Source: Pristionchus mayeri (taxonomy: Eukaryota > Nematoda > Chromadorea > Rhabditida > Neodiplogasteridae). Taken from it: a DNA stretch of 64,000 nucleotides. Of this stretch, positions 1 to 11,040 are shown in pieces. The position numbers were made by a program, and so were the translations under genes. Location: the NCBI GenBank assembly GCA_036245805.1, contig BTRK01000006.1:7171613-7235612 (forward strand). The letters run 5' to 3'. Under the pieces are notes generated by a model. It was not told the DNA's origin, ran no database searches, and saw only the letters and a program-made list of their open reading frames with translations. Numbering within the stretch: the first letter of the stretch is position 1; each line of letters opens with the position of its first letter.

Positions 1-4
1 ACGC

Positions 5-283
5 GTGCCTGTCTGGAATGACAGTAAGGTTGATCGTGTTTACGAGAGATATGATGTGATTGGAAGGTGGTCAAAAGTGGCTCAAGAGAAAGATGAGGAG
101 AACATAGCCAAGGAGGATGGTTCCTTTCAAGTGAATCAATGCCAGATAGTGGAAGGAGATGATAAGAGATGGGCAGAGATTAAGGAGAATTTAGAGAAGT
201 GCCGTGATGGAAAATTGAGTGGTCGGATGGAAGAGATAATCAGGTCTCCATCCAGAGTTTTCGCTGTGGGAGAGAACGATTTA
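5..283 (+). pseudogene. gypsy pol fragment upstream of reverse transcriptase
   Basis: This is an open frame of about 93 residues, rich in Lys and Glu, running up to the left TA of the inserted MITE. The frame on the far side of the MITE (from 1185) is in register once the element and one TA are discounted, so this is the linker between protease and reverse transcriptase. No protease motif lies within the window. The tail of the open frame beyond 283 is MITE sequence and not pol. Confidence 0.6.
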
Positions 284-1182
284 TTAGGTTGGTGCAAAAG
301 TTTCTTTCTTTTTTCATGCACCAACATTCTGACCTCCCCAGGTAGTCGTAATGAGCCAATCAAATAATTGTTTTTGCTGTTGATACGGACATGGGTACAC
401 ACTATAGTGAGTACTATATTGTGTTGATTCTATCAATTAGAATTGAGCATTTTAGTTCGGAAGTAATCGCACCAGGTCGAGCAATCCGACTTTTCAATTG
501 CTCTATGCTCCGAGGGGAATAGCGCAAAGGCTACATTTAGCACATTATTACAAAGTACGTTGACTGGGTATGGCATAATGATATAGCCGACCAAACCTGC
601 CATGAAAAACCTACTAGAAATGTTGGCCCAATTACGGAACTAGTGTCTTTGACAATCATAGATCATTAATTTATGAGCGCAACTTCCATACACAGCAGTG
701 ATGAATGCTCAATTTCGATGGGTTGTGAAGTACTTTCCCATCTAAGTATGCTAACAAATTTAGGAAAGGATAGGACTTTCCGTTGAAGAACTACAGATTT
801 TGAAATAATCGTGTTCTGATTCATCCGCTGAAATCAACACTTTCTGGATTCCCCTGTCTCACATACACGTTCGAATCCGGATTTTTTGTGCTTAGTAGAA
901 CAATTAACTCCTGCCCAAGTATTCCTCAATTGGGTAGAATCAGAATCCCACAAGTATTCGATAAGCTGAATTTATCCCAAAATGCTCAAAATTGCCGTTT
1001 TCCGATGTTAATTTTCTGAGACTTATCAACTTCTCACGATGACGCGTAGATACAAATCAAATGTATGGTAGTAATCTACCACCATGGCCATACCACATGG
1101 TATTCAGAAAATCATGATACTCTAGGCACGCCAACAGAAATTTGAAAAATAAAAAAAGAAAGAAACTTATGCACCAACCTAA
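284..1182. mobile_element. mariner-type MITE inserted in gypsy pol
   Basis: The ends are inverted: the left starts TTAGGTTGGTGCAAAAGTTT and the right ends GCACCAACCTAA. Both are flanked by TA (282-283 and 1183-1184), the mariner target duplication. The TIR resembles cecropia-type mariner termini. At 899 bp it is shorter than an autonomous mariner (about 1.25 kb) and I see no transposase remnant on either strand, so it is non-autonomous. It post-dates the retrotransposon it interrupts. Confidence 0.87.
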
Positions 1183-1184
1183 TA

Positions 1185-2206
1185 GGAAGATTGAAGGGAA
1201 TAGCTTGCGATATTAGATTGGAAGAAGGAACGAGACCCATCAGACAGAAGGAGCGAGCAGTTCCGTTCATGCTCAAGCCTGCTCTAAGGAAACTGTTGGA
1301 CAAGATGATCTCGCAAGGGGTTATCAAACGTTCAAATTCCCCATGGTTATCCCCAGTTGTATTAGTCAAGAAGAAGGATGGATCGATCCGAATCTGTATT
1401 GACTTCCGTAGAGTGAACGAAGTCGTGAGAGAGGATGCTTTTCCCCTCCCATTGAGACGATTCTGCAGTCGTTACAAGGGAAGAAGTACTTCACTGTGAT
1501 GGATCTTGCATCGGGTTTCTGGCAACTGCCATTGAATGATCAGAGTGCTCAAGTCACTTCATTCGCTGTTATGGGAGAGCTCTATGAGTTTACGGTCCTT
1601 CCGTTTGGTCTCAACATTAGCCCGGCTATATTTCAGAGAGCGATGAGCCAGGTGCTTAAGGATGAGTTGGCTAAGGAAGGGAAAGACAGAGTTGTTCACT
1701 GTTATATCGATGATGTTTTGATTGCTACCGAGACTGAGGAGGAGCACGAGAGAGTTGTTATCCGAGTTCTAGACAAACTGATAGAGAAGGGACTGCTTCT
1801 CAACATGAAGAAGTGCCAAGTAATGGTGAGAGAGATCGAATACTTGGGTCACAAGCTGAATAGTAATGGAGTGCATGTAGATGAGAAGAAGGTGCTGGCC
1901 ATTAAAGATTACAAGATGCCCGAGACCAAATCTCAGGTACAACAGTTTCTGGGACTTGCTGGTTATCTTCGAAGATTCGTACACGGATACGCTCAGATCA
2001 CTCAACCACTCAGCAGAATGGATGTAGGGAGTGGAAGGAGATTGTTGTGGACTAAAGAGGCGAAGGAAGCCTTCGAGTTGTTGAAAAACAAGATTTGTTC
2101 AGCACCCGTACTCACACAACCTGATTACGAAGGAGCTAAGCAGGGTTCTCGACCATTTATTCTAACAACGGTGTGCGAGTGGAGAGGGAATAGGAGCAAT
2201 GCTTAG
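1185..2206 (+). pseudogene. gypsy reverse transcriptase domain, frameshifted
   Basis: RNA-templated DNA polymerase of a Ty3/gypsy element. The fingers motif KKKDGSIRICIDFR, the LPFGL motif and the active-site box YIDD (codons at 1703-1714) are all visible, followed by the thumb-like QFLGLAGYLRRF segment. The frame shifts between about 1440 and 1500, inside the palm, and again near 2170-2200, where the first catalytic Asp of RNase H would lie. Everything between is well conserved, so the breaks look like late damage to a once active element. Confidence 0.9.
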
Positions 2207-3044
2207 TCAGAAGGGACTAGATGGACTAGAGAGACCAATTGCGTTTTTTTCACGTGGAATGAGAGAGTGTGAGAAGACGTACACTGTAGTGGATGCAGAG
2301 GCACTTGCGGTGTATGAATCTGCCATCAGATGGAAGCATATGCTGTACGGGACAAGAACGGTGGTTCGAACTGATCACTCACCACTTGTTACACTCCTCA
2401 AACGGAAGCATGTCGCTTCGCGATTACTGAGATATGCCAACGAGCTGCAAGAGTACAAGTTGGATATTGAACACATTAAGGGAAAGTCTAATGTGGTCGC
2501 TGATGCTCTGAGTAGGAACCCGAGGAAAGAGCTTCCAGGAGAGAATAATGGAATGAGTGATGATGTCGGAGTAGTGGCTAATGCAATCACTCGCAGTAAA
2601 ACGTTATCCCGTACTCCCCAAACTCAGGATATCAGAGGAGATGAGGAAACGAGAAGGAAATACAGAGAGGAGAATGAGGAAGAGATGAATATCAAGCAAT
2701 GGATAGCAGACCAGAGAAAAGATGAATGGGTGCTATCGATGATTAAGATGATTGAAAATAAGGTTTCTCCGGATACAAAAGTGGTTATCCCTGATAGTAC
2801 CAAGAGAACATCGTTGGCTGACTGGGTGGTTCATAGAGGCATATTGTATCTGTTGGGAAATAATCACGAGAGAAAGTTGTATATCCCGGAAGGACGTAAA
2901 AAGAAATTCATACGAGAAATTCATGACTCACCTCTATCTGGACATCTTGGCACGAGGAAGCTGGTGCAGAAATTGTTGAATGAAGTTTTCTGGGGATCGA
3001 TGGCTAAGGATGTGCAGAAGGTGCTGAAGAAGTGCGATAGATGA
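2199..3044 (+). pseudogene. gypsy RNase H and integrase zinc-binding region
   Basis: The first third is the RNase H domain: RPIAFFSRGM, then the catalytic Glu in DAEALAVYE, Asp in VRTDHSPL and the final Asp in VVADALSR. After a charged spacer comes the integrase N-terminal HHCC domain, with HDSPLSGHLGTRKL and a single visible Cys in KKCDR. The TGA at 3042-3044 falls where the second zinc-binding Cys of the pair is expected. The frame is otherwise continuous with the next segment. Confidence 0.87.
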
Positions 3045-3068
3045 TTACTGGCCAATGCAGCTAAGAGG

Positions 3069-5174
3069 ATGATACCCGGTCTTCAACCAATAGTCGCGAA
3101 TGGACCGATGGATGTAGTGGGAATTGATTTGATCGATATGGGACGTGGAGTTGGAGGTGGAAAGTATATAATGACTGTGATCGATCAGTTTACTAAATTT
3201 GCTGGAGCGTACGCCATTAAGGATAAGAAGGCAGAGACGGTAGCGAAGGTGTTCATGTAGAAATGGTTGTTGTTAGGAGGAAGGACACCACGCACTCTTG
3301 TCTCTGATAATGGCACCGAGTTCGTGAATAAGATCATGTATAAGATTGCTACGAGATTCAAAATCGAGAGAAGATTGACTTTACCGTATCATAGTCGTGC
3401 AAATGGTTTGACGGAGAGGTTCAACCGGACGATTGAGGAAATAATGAGAAGGATCAAGATGAGGGACGATCAATGGGAAGAGGCATTACCGTATGCACTC
3501 TATGCGTACAACGCTAGTCCTCATAGTGTGACAGGAGAGTCTCCGTTGTTCCTGTTGCATGGTCGTGACGATCCTCTTCCAATGTCTGAGATACCGCAGG
3601 AAAATCCTGCCTACACTGTTGACCTGGACATTGATGACTATAAGAGAAGAATGAGTTGGATGACTGAAAAGATGCGTGCTATTGTGGCTGCAAGATTAGA
3701 GAATGAGAGAAGGAAGATGAAAGATAGGTATGATGCGAAGCATAAGAACAACATGCTGATCAAACCAGAGATAGGCGATCGAGTGTATATTAGAGTGGAA
3801 GCGAAATCGGGCGATATCAAAAAGATGATGTATCAATACGATGGCCCATTCAGAGTAGTGGGTACAGGAAATACCACTGTAACAGTAGTGAGAATAGTCG
3901 ATGGGATTTACCATGACCAAGATCAGGATAGACGAACTGTGCAGTGGGATAGAGTAAGATTGGTCCCTAGAGGAAGGGAGAATGATGAGGAATCGATAGA
4001 AGAAAGGATGGTGGGATTGATAGTGAAAGATAAGAAAACTGAAGAGGTGAATGTGTCATCTTTCAGGACGATGGTGCTGCCTGGACATCTGATGCACCCC
4101 GACTTCAACTGCAGAGAGTGCGGAAGAAGACGAGTGGGAGACGTCGTACCAGAGAAGATCCAACGCCGAATGGGATCCGTGGTGACTGCCCTCCACTTTG
4201 ATAGTCTTAGGGAATTAGGAGCCCTATACGACCTGGAATCTGAATGGAAGAGCCTCACAAGACTCATTGCCCATACGACTATGAAGGACAGAGCGCGCAA
4301 GAAGGAAGTTGGCACGAGCGCTCTCAAAAAGGCATACCAAGATGGTATGTGCCAGCACGTTCTTGCCGAGGTCGAAAACGTGGCTGGTACTGGAGTGACC
4401 CTGGAGGGAGAGGACAAGGGTGTATCCGATGCGATCAACGAGGCTCTATTGATCGGAGGAGAGAAGAAGCATCGCACGGAGTGCATAGTCCTGATCCCGG
4501 AAGATCGACCATTTCCTACGTTGAGAGGAGAGTGGAATGAAGTAGTCGGAGTGAGCTACAAGGATGAAGATGAGATGAAGAAGATACTCCAGGAGATGGA
4601 GGTGTCTGACAGCTTCCCGAAGTTCCTCTGGATAATGCTAGCAAGAAAGTCGAGCATTGGAACCATGGAGAATTTGAGAGCTTACCTGCTGGACCTGACG
4701 AAGAACTACTCGCTCACCTGCTATCTCTCTGCCGCTGTACTGCCCGTCACTCCCACCGACTTCGAGCTGGAACTCGCGAAGACCCATCAGCAGTTCTTGA
4801 CATCGTGGAGATCCGAGGGAACGCCTCCCAATCTCGTCCTGATGACGGACATATCTGGCCATCTGTGGAAAACAACCCCGTTCCTCAATCTCTTCCTGAC
4901 CGCAAAGAGAGAGACGAAGAATCTACTGGAGCAGGCCATCCAGTACATCACGAAAGGCATCCCTTTCCCATTCGATCCTCCCCAGGAGAAGAAGATCGCT
5001 GCGAGACGAGCACCCCCGGAGAATCATCTCGGACCGTCACCCAAGATTTCGAGACCTTCGAATGGAAATTCCATGAGAGATGCCGTACAGGCGAAGAAGA
5101 AGCCCCACTGGATCAAGACGTGCTACATCTGCGGAGCAACGGATCATCTCCAGGGATTTCACTCCGCCGAATGA
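3069..5174 (+). pseudogene. gypsy integrase core with long C-terminal extension
   Basis: Integrase catalytic core: Asp in DVVGIDLIDMG, Asp in TLVSDNGTEF and Glu in NGLTERFNRT form the D,D,E triad. A TAG at 3258-3260 interrupts the core between the first and second Asp. After the integrase C-terminal region (to about 3960) the frame continues for roughly 390 residues, with a CxxC pair (CRECGRRR) and, close to the stop, CYICGATDHLQGFH, a CCHH zinc-knuckle-like motif. Known pol proteins of this clade usually stop or carry a chromodomain here. The extension is not recognised and could be a frame-fused separate gene. Confidence 0.85.
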
Positions 5175-5465
5175 GGACATTCGATAAGAATAGGAGGGGC
5201 GTGAAGAGGGCACGCCACCAGAACCCACCCTCTTGTATTCTGTAAATTATAATAAGTAATTAATTAAGTTTTCTTATCGTAACTATTAGTTTATTGCAAA
5301 GACCGTAGTTTAAACCGGCAAATAATATTTGCAGTCCGTTGTGTCTTTCTGTGATTTACTTAGATTACGGTATTCCACCTGTCAAAGTTGTTTTTGTTTA
5401 CTTCGCTCTCTCGTTCTCTTGGAGTTCGTTTTTATCAGTTGTTTTTGTTTGTTTAGCTACGGCTT

Positions 5466-5472
5466 TATAAAG
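5466..5472 (+). promoter_or_regulatory. TATA-like box in presumed LTR
   Basis: TATAAAG lies about 265 bp inside the presumed LTR and about 115 bp upstream of the hairpin array. If it drives LTR transcription, the RNA would start near 5495 and the hairpins would sit in its 5' leader. Position is the only support. Confidence 0.3.
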
Positions 5473-5581
5473 TTTGTTCCGATTAATTCAATTGCTTGCA
5501 TTCTCGAATTTCCGAAGTGGTTTGGAGCCACAGAGTTATCTTGAATCATCTATTTCTTTCTTGTTCCGTTGGCGTTAAAAT

Positions 5582-5714
5582 CGGACCTTCTGAGTGCGGT
5601 CCGTCAAGTCACCTTCTAAGTGCGTGTGACTTGCATTGTGCAAACTTTCTGCCCTTCTAAGAGCGTGGCAGAAAGTGAGCTTGTGAACTGAGATTTGCTC
5701 CTGTGCGCGGGAGC
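5582..5714 (+). other. array of hairpins with a conserved loop
   Basis: Three consecutive perfect hairpins have unrelated stems but nearly the same loop. Hairpin 1 (5582-5603) pairs CGGAC with GTCCG around CTTCTGAGTGCG. Hairpin 2 (5605-5633) pairs CAAGTCAC with GTGACTTG around CTTCTAAGTGCGT. Hairpin 3 (5644-5676) pairs ACTTTCTGCC with GGCAGAAAGT around CTTCTAAGAGCGT. A fourth, weaker one (5697-5714) pairs GCTCC with GGAGC around TGTGCGCG. Conserved loops on changing but paired stems are a hallmark of selected RNA structure. A packaging, dimerisation or protein-binding leader of the retrotransposon RNA is plausible but unproven. Confidence 0.75.
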
Positions 5715-5900
5715 CTATCGCCAATTTTTGAATTGCAGTCCAAGCTCGAACAGGCAGGAGGCCATCCCAGCGTCGTCCGGAAGACTGCAGAGTTGCCGCC
5801 GTCGAAGAGGAGGATTACTGATTGCAAGCGGTGAGACTCCAGCTGACGAAAACTGTCGAGTTGCCTTAGTGTGACGTGGCATAAGTAGTTAGTGACTGAA

Positions 5901-8410
5901 ACGGGTGACTGAGCAGTTTATTGGAAGAAGTTGCCAGGGGTGCGCATCTTGTACAGAGACAGTGTGTGGTTTGGAGAGAGTCAGTTGATTCCTCCTGATC
6001 TATTAAAGGGTAAACGCGTGCACTTTTTATGGCCGTTCCATGCCTTTCTCTGCCCTATTCCGGATAAACAATTCGAATTTTGTTTTGAGTCACGGATCAA
6101 AGAATCGTCTGTCGCCCTAAGAGGATTATCGTTCCGTAATAAGCACTCCCATTTCAATCAATAGATTTTCCGCTCGTCCTTTCGGCAAAACTTGCGTGTC
6201 TGATAGTCGAAATAGCGTTGAACATTAAGACAGCAAGAGCATCAGTTCCATGCCTGGAATTTCCTGAGTAATTCTGACTCTGACTCCCTTCCATTTCCAG
6301 GTTCTCTCGCTTTGTCTGACAGGGGCCGGAGATCAATCTCCAAAATCAGGACAGCATTTTTGTCACCCGCGCCTGCTCCTAACCTCTACAACACAGGGTT
6401 GGCAATGCGCAGGCGAAATTGTGTATTTGCAACGGGTATAGGGTGAATGCGAAAAAACCTGTAGAGGTGGCTTCACACGAACTTACTCCCCTCATTTTGA
6501 GTGCTCTTTCACGAGTTAGACAGCTGCAAAGGGGGGGGGGGTGTTACGATGCTGCAAACTTTTAAGTGAATTAGCTCTAGCCAAGTTGCTAAAAACATGC
6601 TGCATTTATTACCAAAATTAAAAAAAAACTAAAAATTTAAAACATCGCATTTGAGAAATGCCGTACTCCCGTTTCTGAGAATCCTCAAAACATTAGAAAA
6701 ACTTTCAAAAGCAATTTTCGTGTCATCTCACAGTCAAAATAAATATTGCTTTTTATGCTAAAATGCAACGGCAGTAGCATTAATCGATCTTCCGGTACCC
6801 TGTACCATTCACGCAATACCAATCAATCGTCCCGCAGCGCACTCATGATGCTGTACTCCTTGCTGACCTCGCGGACGCGCGGGGTTGCTGTAATCGATCG
6901 ATGATGAATTAGCAATCATCAATGCCCGCGTCAATGCGATGTTCGAAATTAGAAATTTTTGCAACGATAAATGGTGCAACTACTGATCCACAGTCCGGAT
7001 AGGAATAGATTATTACGTTGTGAAACATGTCATTGTCAAGCAAGAATCCTAAAGGACGGATTCGTAACCTACGGATCTCACTTTACAAGATATCATATTA
7101 TAAATGAGAGTGGCGGGGCTGCAGCTGATGCAGCAGGCCGGGTGGAGGGACGCTGCAGCAGGGGAAGGCTGACGGGCAGAGGAGGAGGCGGCTGCAATGA
7201 ACGTGTATTTTTAAGCGATTCAGAGAAGCCTTCATCCCAGAAGAAACAACTTTTGTTACACATACTGACGATGCAAGAGTGAACCGCCAGGTGAAATTTG
7301 ATTTTTTAAGCATGAACTGAAAGTACTGCAATGACAATAGCATAGCATTTCATGTCAGTTGTGAAGCAGAGGTGTGACTGCCAATACCTTTTCCATGTCA
7401 AAAAAGGACATATGACAATATATTGTTTTCCGATCAAAAAGATAAATTCGACACTATCGAATCTTTCACCTCAACGATAGCAATAAGACGCCGTTGAAAC
7501 CCCCCAGGCACTTGGCTATCGCTATTTATAAAATTATCTCTATGAAGGATATACGCAAGAAAAATTGAATTGCCAGAAACTGCAAATGATTCAATGCATC
7601 TGTGAAACCGCGCGCCACCTTGCCTCTGTGTCGGATGACACTGGCTCCTCCCCCTTTCCCCCTGATCCACTGATCCACTTCTCCCACTCCCTTCCGTTCA
7701 AGATGATAAAGATATGTTCCTTCTAATCCCACTCCCACTGAACCCAACGATACAATGGTGCATCGGCCGGGAACGGCGGAGAAGGAAAGGGAAAAGGAAG
7801 GTGTGAAGGTCTGGGGAGGTAGAAGAGGATTAGGAGTATCGGTTTTGGCCGATGCACCAATATGTGGGCAGGAATAGGATATAATGTGGTTCAGTGGATG
7901 TGGAGCCCACACAAGGGATGGGAGGGATTGGTAGGTCAAGGAATGTATCCGATTTATCAGAGCATCGGAGAGAAGGATATGAACAGATGATCCGGAACGA
8001 TAGTAGAGCGAAGAGTGATAGGGGAAGGGGGAAAGGACGGGGAGAGAGGGGAGATACAGATCACTGACCACAGCCTGCCAGACTGGATGAAATTGCGGCG
8101 GACGTATTCTAATGAGTTCTCACCTAAGGATTGCAGAAAAATCAAATATTTGTTGTGAAGCGTAACCAGTTTTCAATTTTAAAGTCAATATTTTCTTGTT
8201 AGAGCTTAGGGAAGCTGGAAACCTAGATCGAAAATAGAAAATCGGCTTCCTGAGAACTATTGGCCTATGTATGCTCTATCGACTGATGTATTTGCTCTAT
8301 CGACTGATGTATTTTTCATCCATTCTGACAGGCTGTGCTGACGTGTCTACCGACACAGCCTCCATTGTCTATCAGAAAACGTGCTATCGACAACATTTAA
8401 GCCCACTCAC
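5901..8410. other. no gene recognised; intergenic/repeat-derived DNA
   Basis: I see no convincing coding exon. The stretch contains a run of 11 G at 6531-6541 and a C/T-rich strand near 7640-8060 that opens a long antisense frame by composition only. The sequence at 6388-6405 (CAGGGTTGGCAATGCG) resembles a hAT terminus, but no partner end was found. Confidence 0.4.
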
Positions 8411-8494
8411 TGGCCGATATCGACGGAATCTCTCCAGACGTCGATGAGGTCGACGGCGTCGCAGTCTGGGGCAGCGGAGGAGGGGGAGGAGCGG
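8411..8494 (-). CDS. candidate short coding exon, unknown gene
   Basis: On the - strand the segment is bounded by a CCTTTTAG acceptor and a GTGAGTGG donor. One frame reads through and includes DLIDVWRDSVDIG. A diverged copy with the same acceptor/donor layout lies at 17322-17384, which supports an exon unit over chance. No function is recognised. A polyproline-like reading in another frame is probably incidental. Confidence 0.4.
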
Positions 8495-8720
8495 CTAAAA
8501 GGGGAACACGGTACATTTCAGTTCGTAATTCCGCTTGCCGTCTCATTTCATGCACTCTATGGACTGGAGGATAGGTGAGTTTATAGAATAAAGAGACCAT
8601 AGTATCATTTCACCAACTATATTGCAGGGTAAGAAGAATGATGCTCGATTGAATCGAAAGAGTTGGCAAACACCCACAACTAATCGTTCAGAGTACGGTA
8701 ATTAGGATACGGTAGCTCAC

Positions 8721-8775
8721 TTTTCGAGATGGCGGGAATCGATGCCGGCGTTGAGTGGCAGAGGCGGAAGGGCGG
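8721..8775 (-). CDS. candidate short coding exon, unknown gene
   Basis: A 55-nt - strand segment between a CCATTTCAG acceptor and a GTGAGC donor, open in a frame reading LPPLPLNAGIDSRHLEK. Its exit phase is compatible with the exon at 8411-8494, 227 bp downstream on the same strand. It may belong to the gene whose exons are suggested at 12.4-14.1 kb, but the linkage is inferred from strand and order only. Confidence 0.35.
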
Positions 8776-8958
8776 CTGAAATGGAGTGATTTTTGATCGC
8801 AGGCCTTCTCCGCTGAAAGTCAAGTGAGAGAATCTAAGTGCGAAGCAGATATTAAGAATAAGCTAATTCAGCCTGGTCGATCGAGGAACCAAACTTATTT
8901 TGTAAGCACGCAAATACCCAACGTAGCAATTCCGTTATCGCTGTAGGATCAACAAAAA

Positions 8959-10355
8959 TTAAAACACACTATCTCAGAAAATCAACATATTTCTTCAGCG
9001 ACTTGGCACTGGCCGAAAATTCAAATTCCTTCTGACTTCGCCATTAGGTAGTACTCGACGGGGGAAACCGACGAGCATCGCCAGAATTTCGATCCTCATC
9101 CGCGCGGTGGGGGGCGCGGATTTTGAAAAAAATTAAAGAAGGAGTAACACGAAAAATTAGTTCAATTAGCCACTATGTGTATGCAATAGAAGCTAGCAGC
9201 CCGATAATGAATCACTTTATCCGAAGTTTCACAGACAGCTCTGAGGCTATTTACATGCGCGCAAAGTTCATTGACCGCGCAGGGACGTGGCTAATTCGTT
9301 TGTGTTTCACTAGCTCTATATAATTTTCGCATCGTTCTTGGGGTAATTTGCCAACAGTTTCCCATTGCGAGAGCAATATCTTCGCGGTGGGACTCCCTAG
9401 CATCCATTCGTGTTACCCCTTCTTTAACTACGGTTTCAGCCAAATTTTTAAATCGATCCCAATCGCTGCGGCGGTAGGGGGAACGAGTCGGCGAACAAAT
9501 TCTAAGACTTTTTTACTTCGGGGAATTTTTCGATAAGATTCCATCTAACGCCGGAAATCGATATATACACTTTTAATTCGGACATTTTTTTCAATTCCCC
9601 AAAAATTTTTCAAGAACTCCCGCAAATGTTATTGATGATCTAGGTTCTACTTGAGCTTATACACACATATATAGAAAGGCGCGATATAAAAGTGTCAATA
9701 AGGAAGTCAAAATGAATTATAACGAATTATGGCGTGGTTTTGGGTTATTGTAAGCGAGTGCAAAAGTTTGACGACTTTTCATAAGTAGTGTAACTTAGGC
9801 TAATATCGATTTTCGGACAATGTTACACCAATTGGGAAAAGTCGTCAAACTTTCAAACTCACTTACAGTAACCCAAAAACCACTCCATAATTCGTTATAA
9901 TTCATTTTGACTTCCTTCATTTTGACACTTTTATATCGCGCCTTTCTATATATGTATGTATAAGCTCAAGTAGAAAATAGATCATCAATAACATTTGCGG
10001 GAGTTCTTGAAAAAATTTTGGGGAATTGAAAAAATGTCCGAAATAAAAGTGGATATATCGATTTCCGGCGTTAGATGTAATCTTATCGAAAAATTCCCCG
10101 AAGTAAAAAATTCTTAGAATTTGTTCGCAGACTCATTCCCCCTACCGCCGCAGCGATTGGGATCGATATACAATTTTTCGAGGATTACGGTAGTTTTTAT
10201 CAAGATCCGCGCCGCCGCGCGCGCGGATCCGGATCGAAATTCTGGCGATGCTCATCGGCTTCCCTCGTCGAGTACTACCTAATGGCGAAGTCAGAAGGAA
10301 TTCGAATCTTCGGCCAGTGCCAAGTATATTTCGATTCTCTCAGAGTGTGTTTTAA
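8959..10355. mobile_element. foldback element FB1, TTAA at both ends
   Basis: Two long inverted arms meet near 9815: sequence from 8965 onward (CACTGGCCGAAAATTC, CGCCATTAGGTAGTACTCG) reappears reverse-complemented up to about 10350. Both outer ends read TTAAAACACACT-like, so TTAA may be the target duplication. The left arm carries about 300 bp (roughly 9120-9440) absent from the right arm, a later insertion or a loss on the right. There is no coding capacity. Confidence 0.75.
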
Positions 10356-10444
10356 AAATGTCCCGAACGAACGTTTAATAAATAGTGCTTGACAAAGTCT
10401 TTGCAATCGCGCAACTAGCTCCTCACTATTCTAATCTCTGATCC

Positions 10445-10690
10445 GTGGTCATTCCCATCACGAAATTTCAAAATAGCCTCTTATCTCATTTTTTTTCTGA
10501 TAGACGTAATCAACATAACATGCCCATCCATGCTACATCCACCGAACATCACTACGGCTTCTCCCTCTCCCTCCACTCACTTCTCTCCTTCTCTCTCTCA
10601 CTCAGAATGGGCGACGGCATGTCTCGTCTCTCTTCGCTTCTCGTCATCAGCGACTCCATCAGCAAAGGCGCGCTCTCTTGACGGCGCAAC
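10445..10690 (+). repeat. dispersed repeat B, copy 1 (3' part)
   Basis: Contains the block CTCAGAATGGGCGA followed by a CTCTC-rich stretch, shared with copies at 19975-20285, 30590-30870, 60300-60545 (- strand) and 62625-62890. Between FB1 and this copy nothing else was recognised. Confidence 0.5.
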
Positions 10691-11040
10691 TCGGCGATTC
10701 CTGAGGGGAAATCGATATTCTATAATGAAGTGCAACTACAGTAAATCAATGAGGGTATCACATTCCCAGGCACAGCTCGAAGGAATTCAGGAATAGACTT
10801 CAAACTGTGGCTAAGAAAGACATCCAACTAAAGTGGATATCAAACAGTATCCCTGCGTACCGTAAATACCGTATCAACTCCAACGTACCATTGGATATCT
10901 TCAGACGAGGCGAGAGGAGAATAGACACGTCCACATTCTCTCCACTTCCACCGGCAGCACAATAGATCGATAGATGAGGCATCTGGAGAGAGAATAGTAA
11001 GGGATAATTGATAACTGATGAGCTCGTTACAAAATCCCGG

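Larger units (their letters stand above)
1..5900 (+). mobile_element. Ty3/gypsy LTR retrotransposon, 5' end outside window
   Basis: Reverse transcriptase, RNase H and integrase occur in that order on one strand, the Ty3/gypsy order. The window opens between protease and reverse transcriptase, so gag, protease and the 5' LTR are not visible. The pol reading frame is broken by a TA-flanked insertion (284-1182), a frameshift near 1440-1500, a frameshift near 2170-2200 and in-frame stops at 3042-3044 and 3258-3260, so this copy cannot make a full polyprotein. The right boundary is an estimate: a purine-rich tract ends near 5200 and probably marks the 3' LTR start, but no second LTR is present to fix its end. 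Confidence 0.85.
5201..5900 (+). repeat. probable 3' LTR (boundaries uncertain)
   Basis: A purine-rich stretch (AATAGGAGGGGC) precedes a TG at about 5201, the usual polypurine-tract/LTR junction. Downstream there is a TATAAAG at 5466-5472 and the structured hairpin array. The partner LTR lies outside the window, so neither the right end nor a target duplication can be set. The region 5201-5900 could also include non-LTR leader or flanking DNA. Confidence 0.4.

Noticed and set aside
6388..6405. hAT-like end CAGGGTTGGCAATGCG
   Set aside because: No inverted partner or flanking 8-bp repeat nearby.
7526..8071. 181-residue open frame on the - strand
   Set aside because: Composition-driven (C/T-rich strand), no motif, no supporting splice signals.
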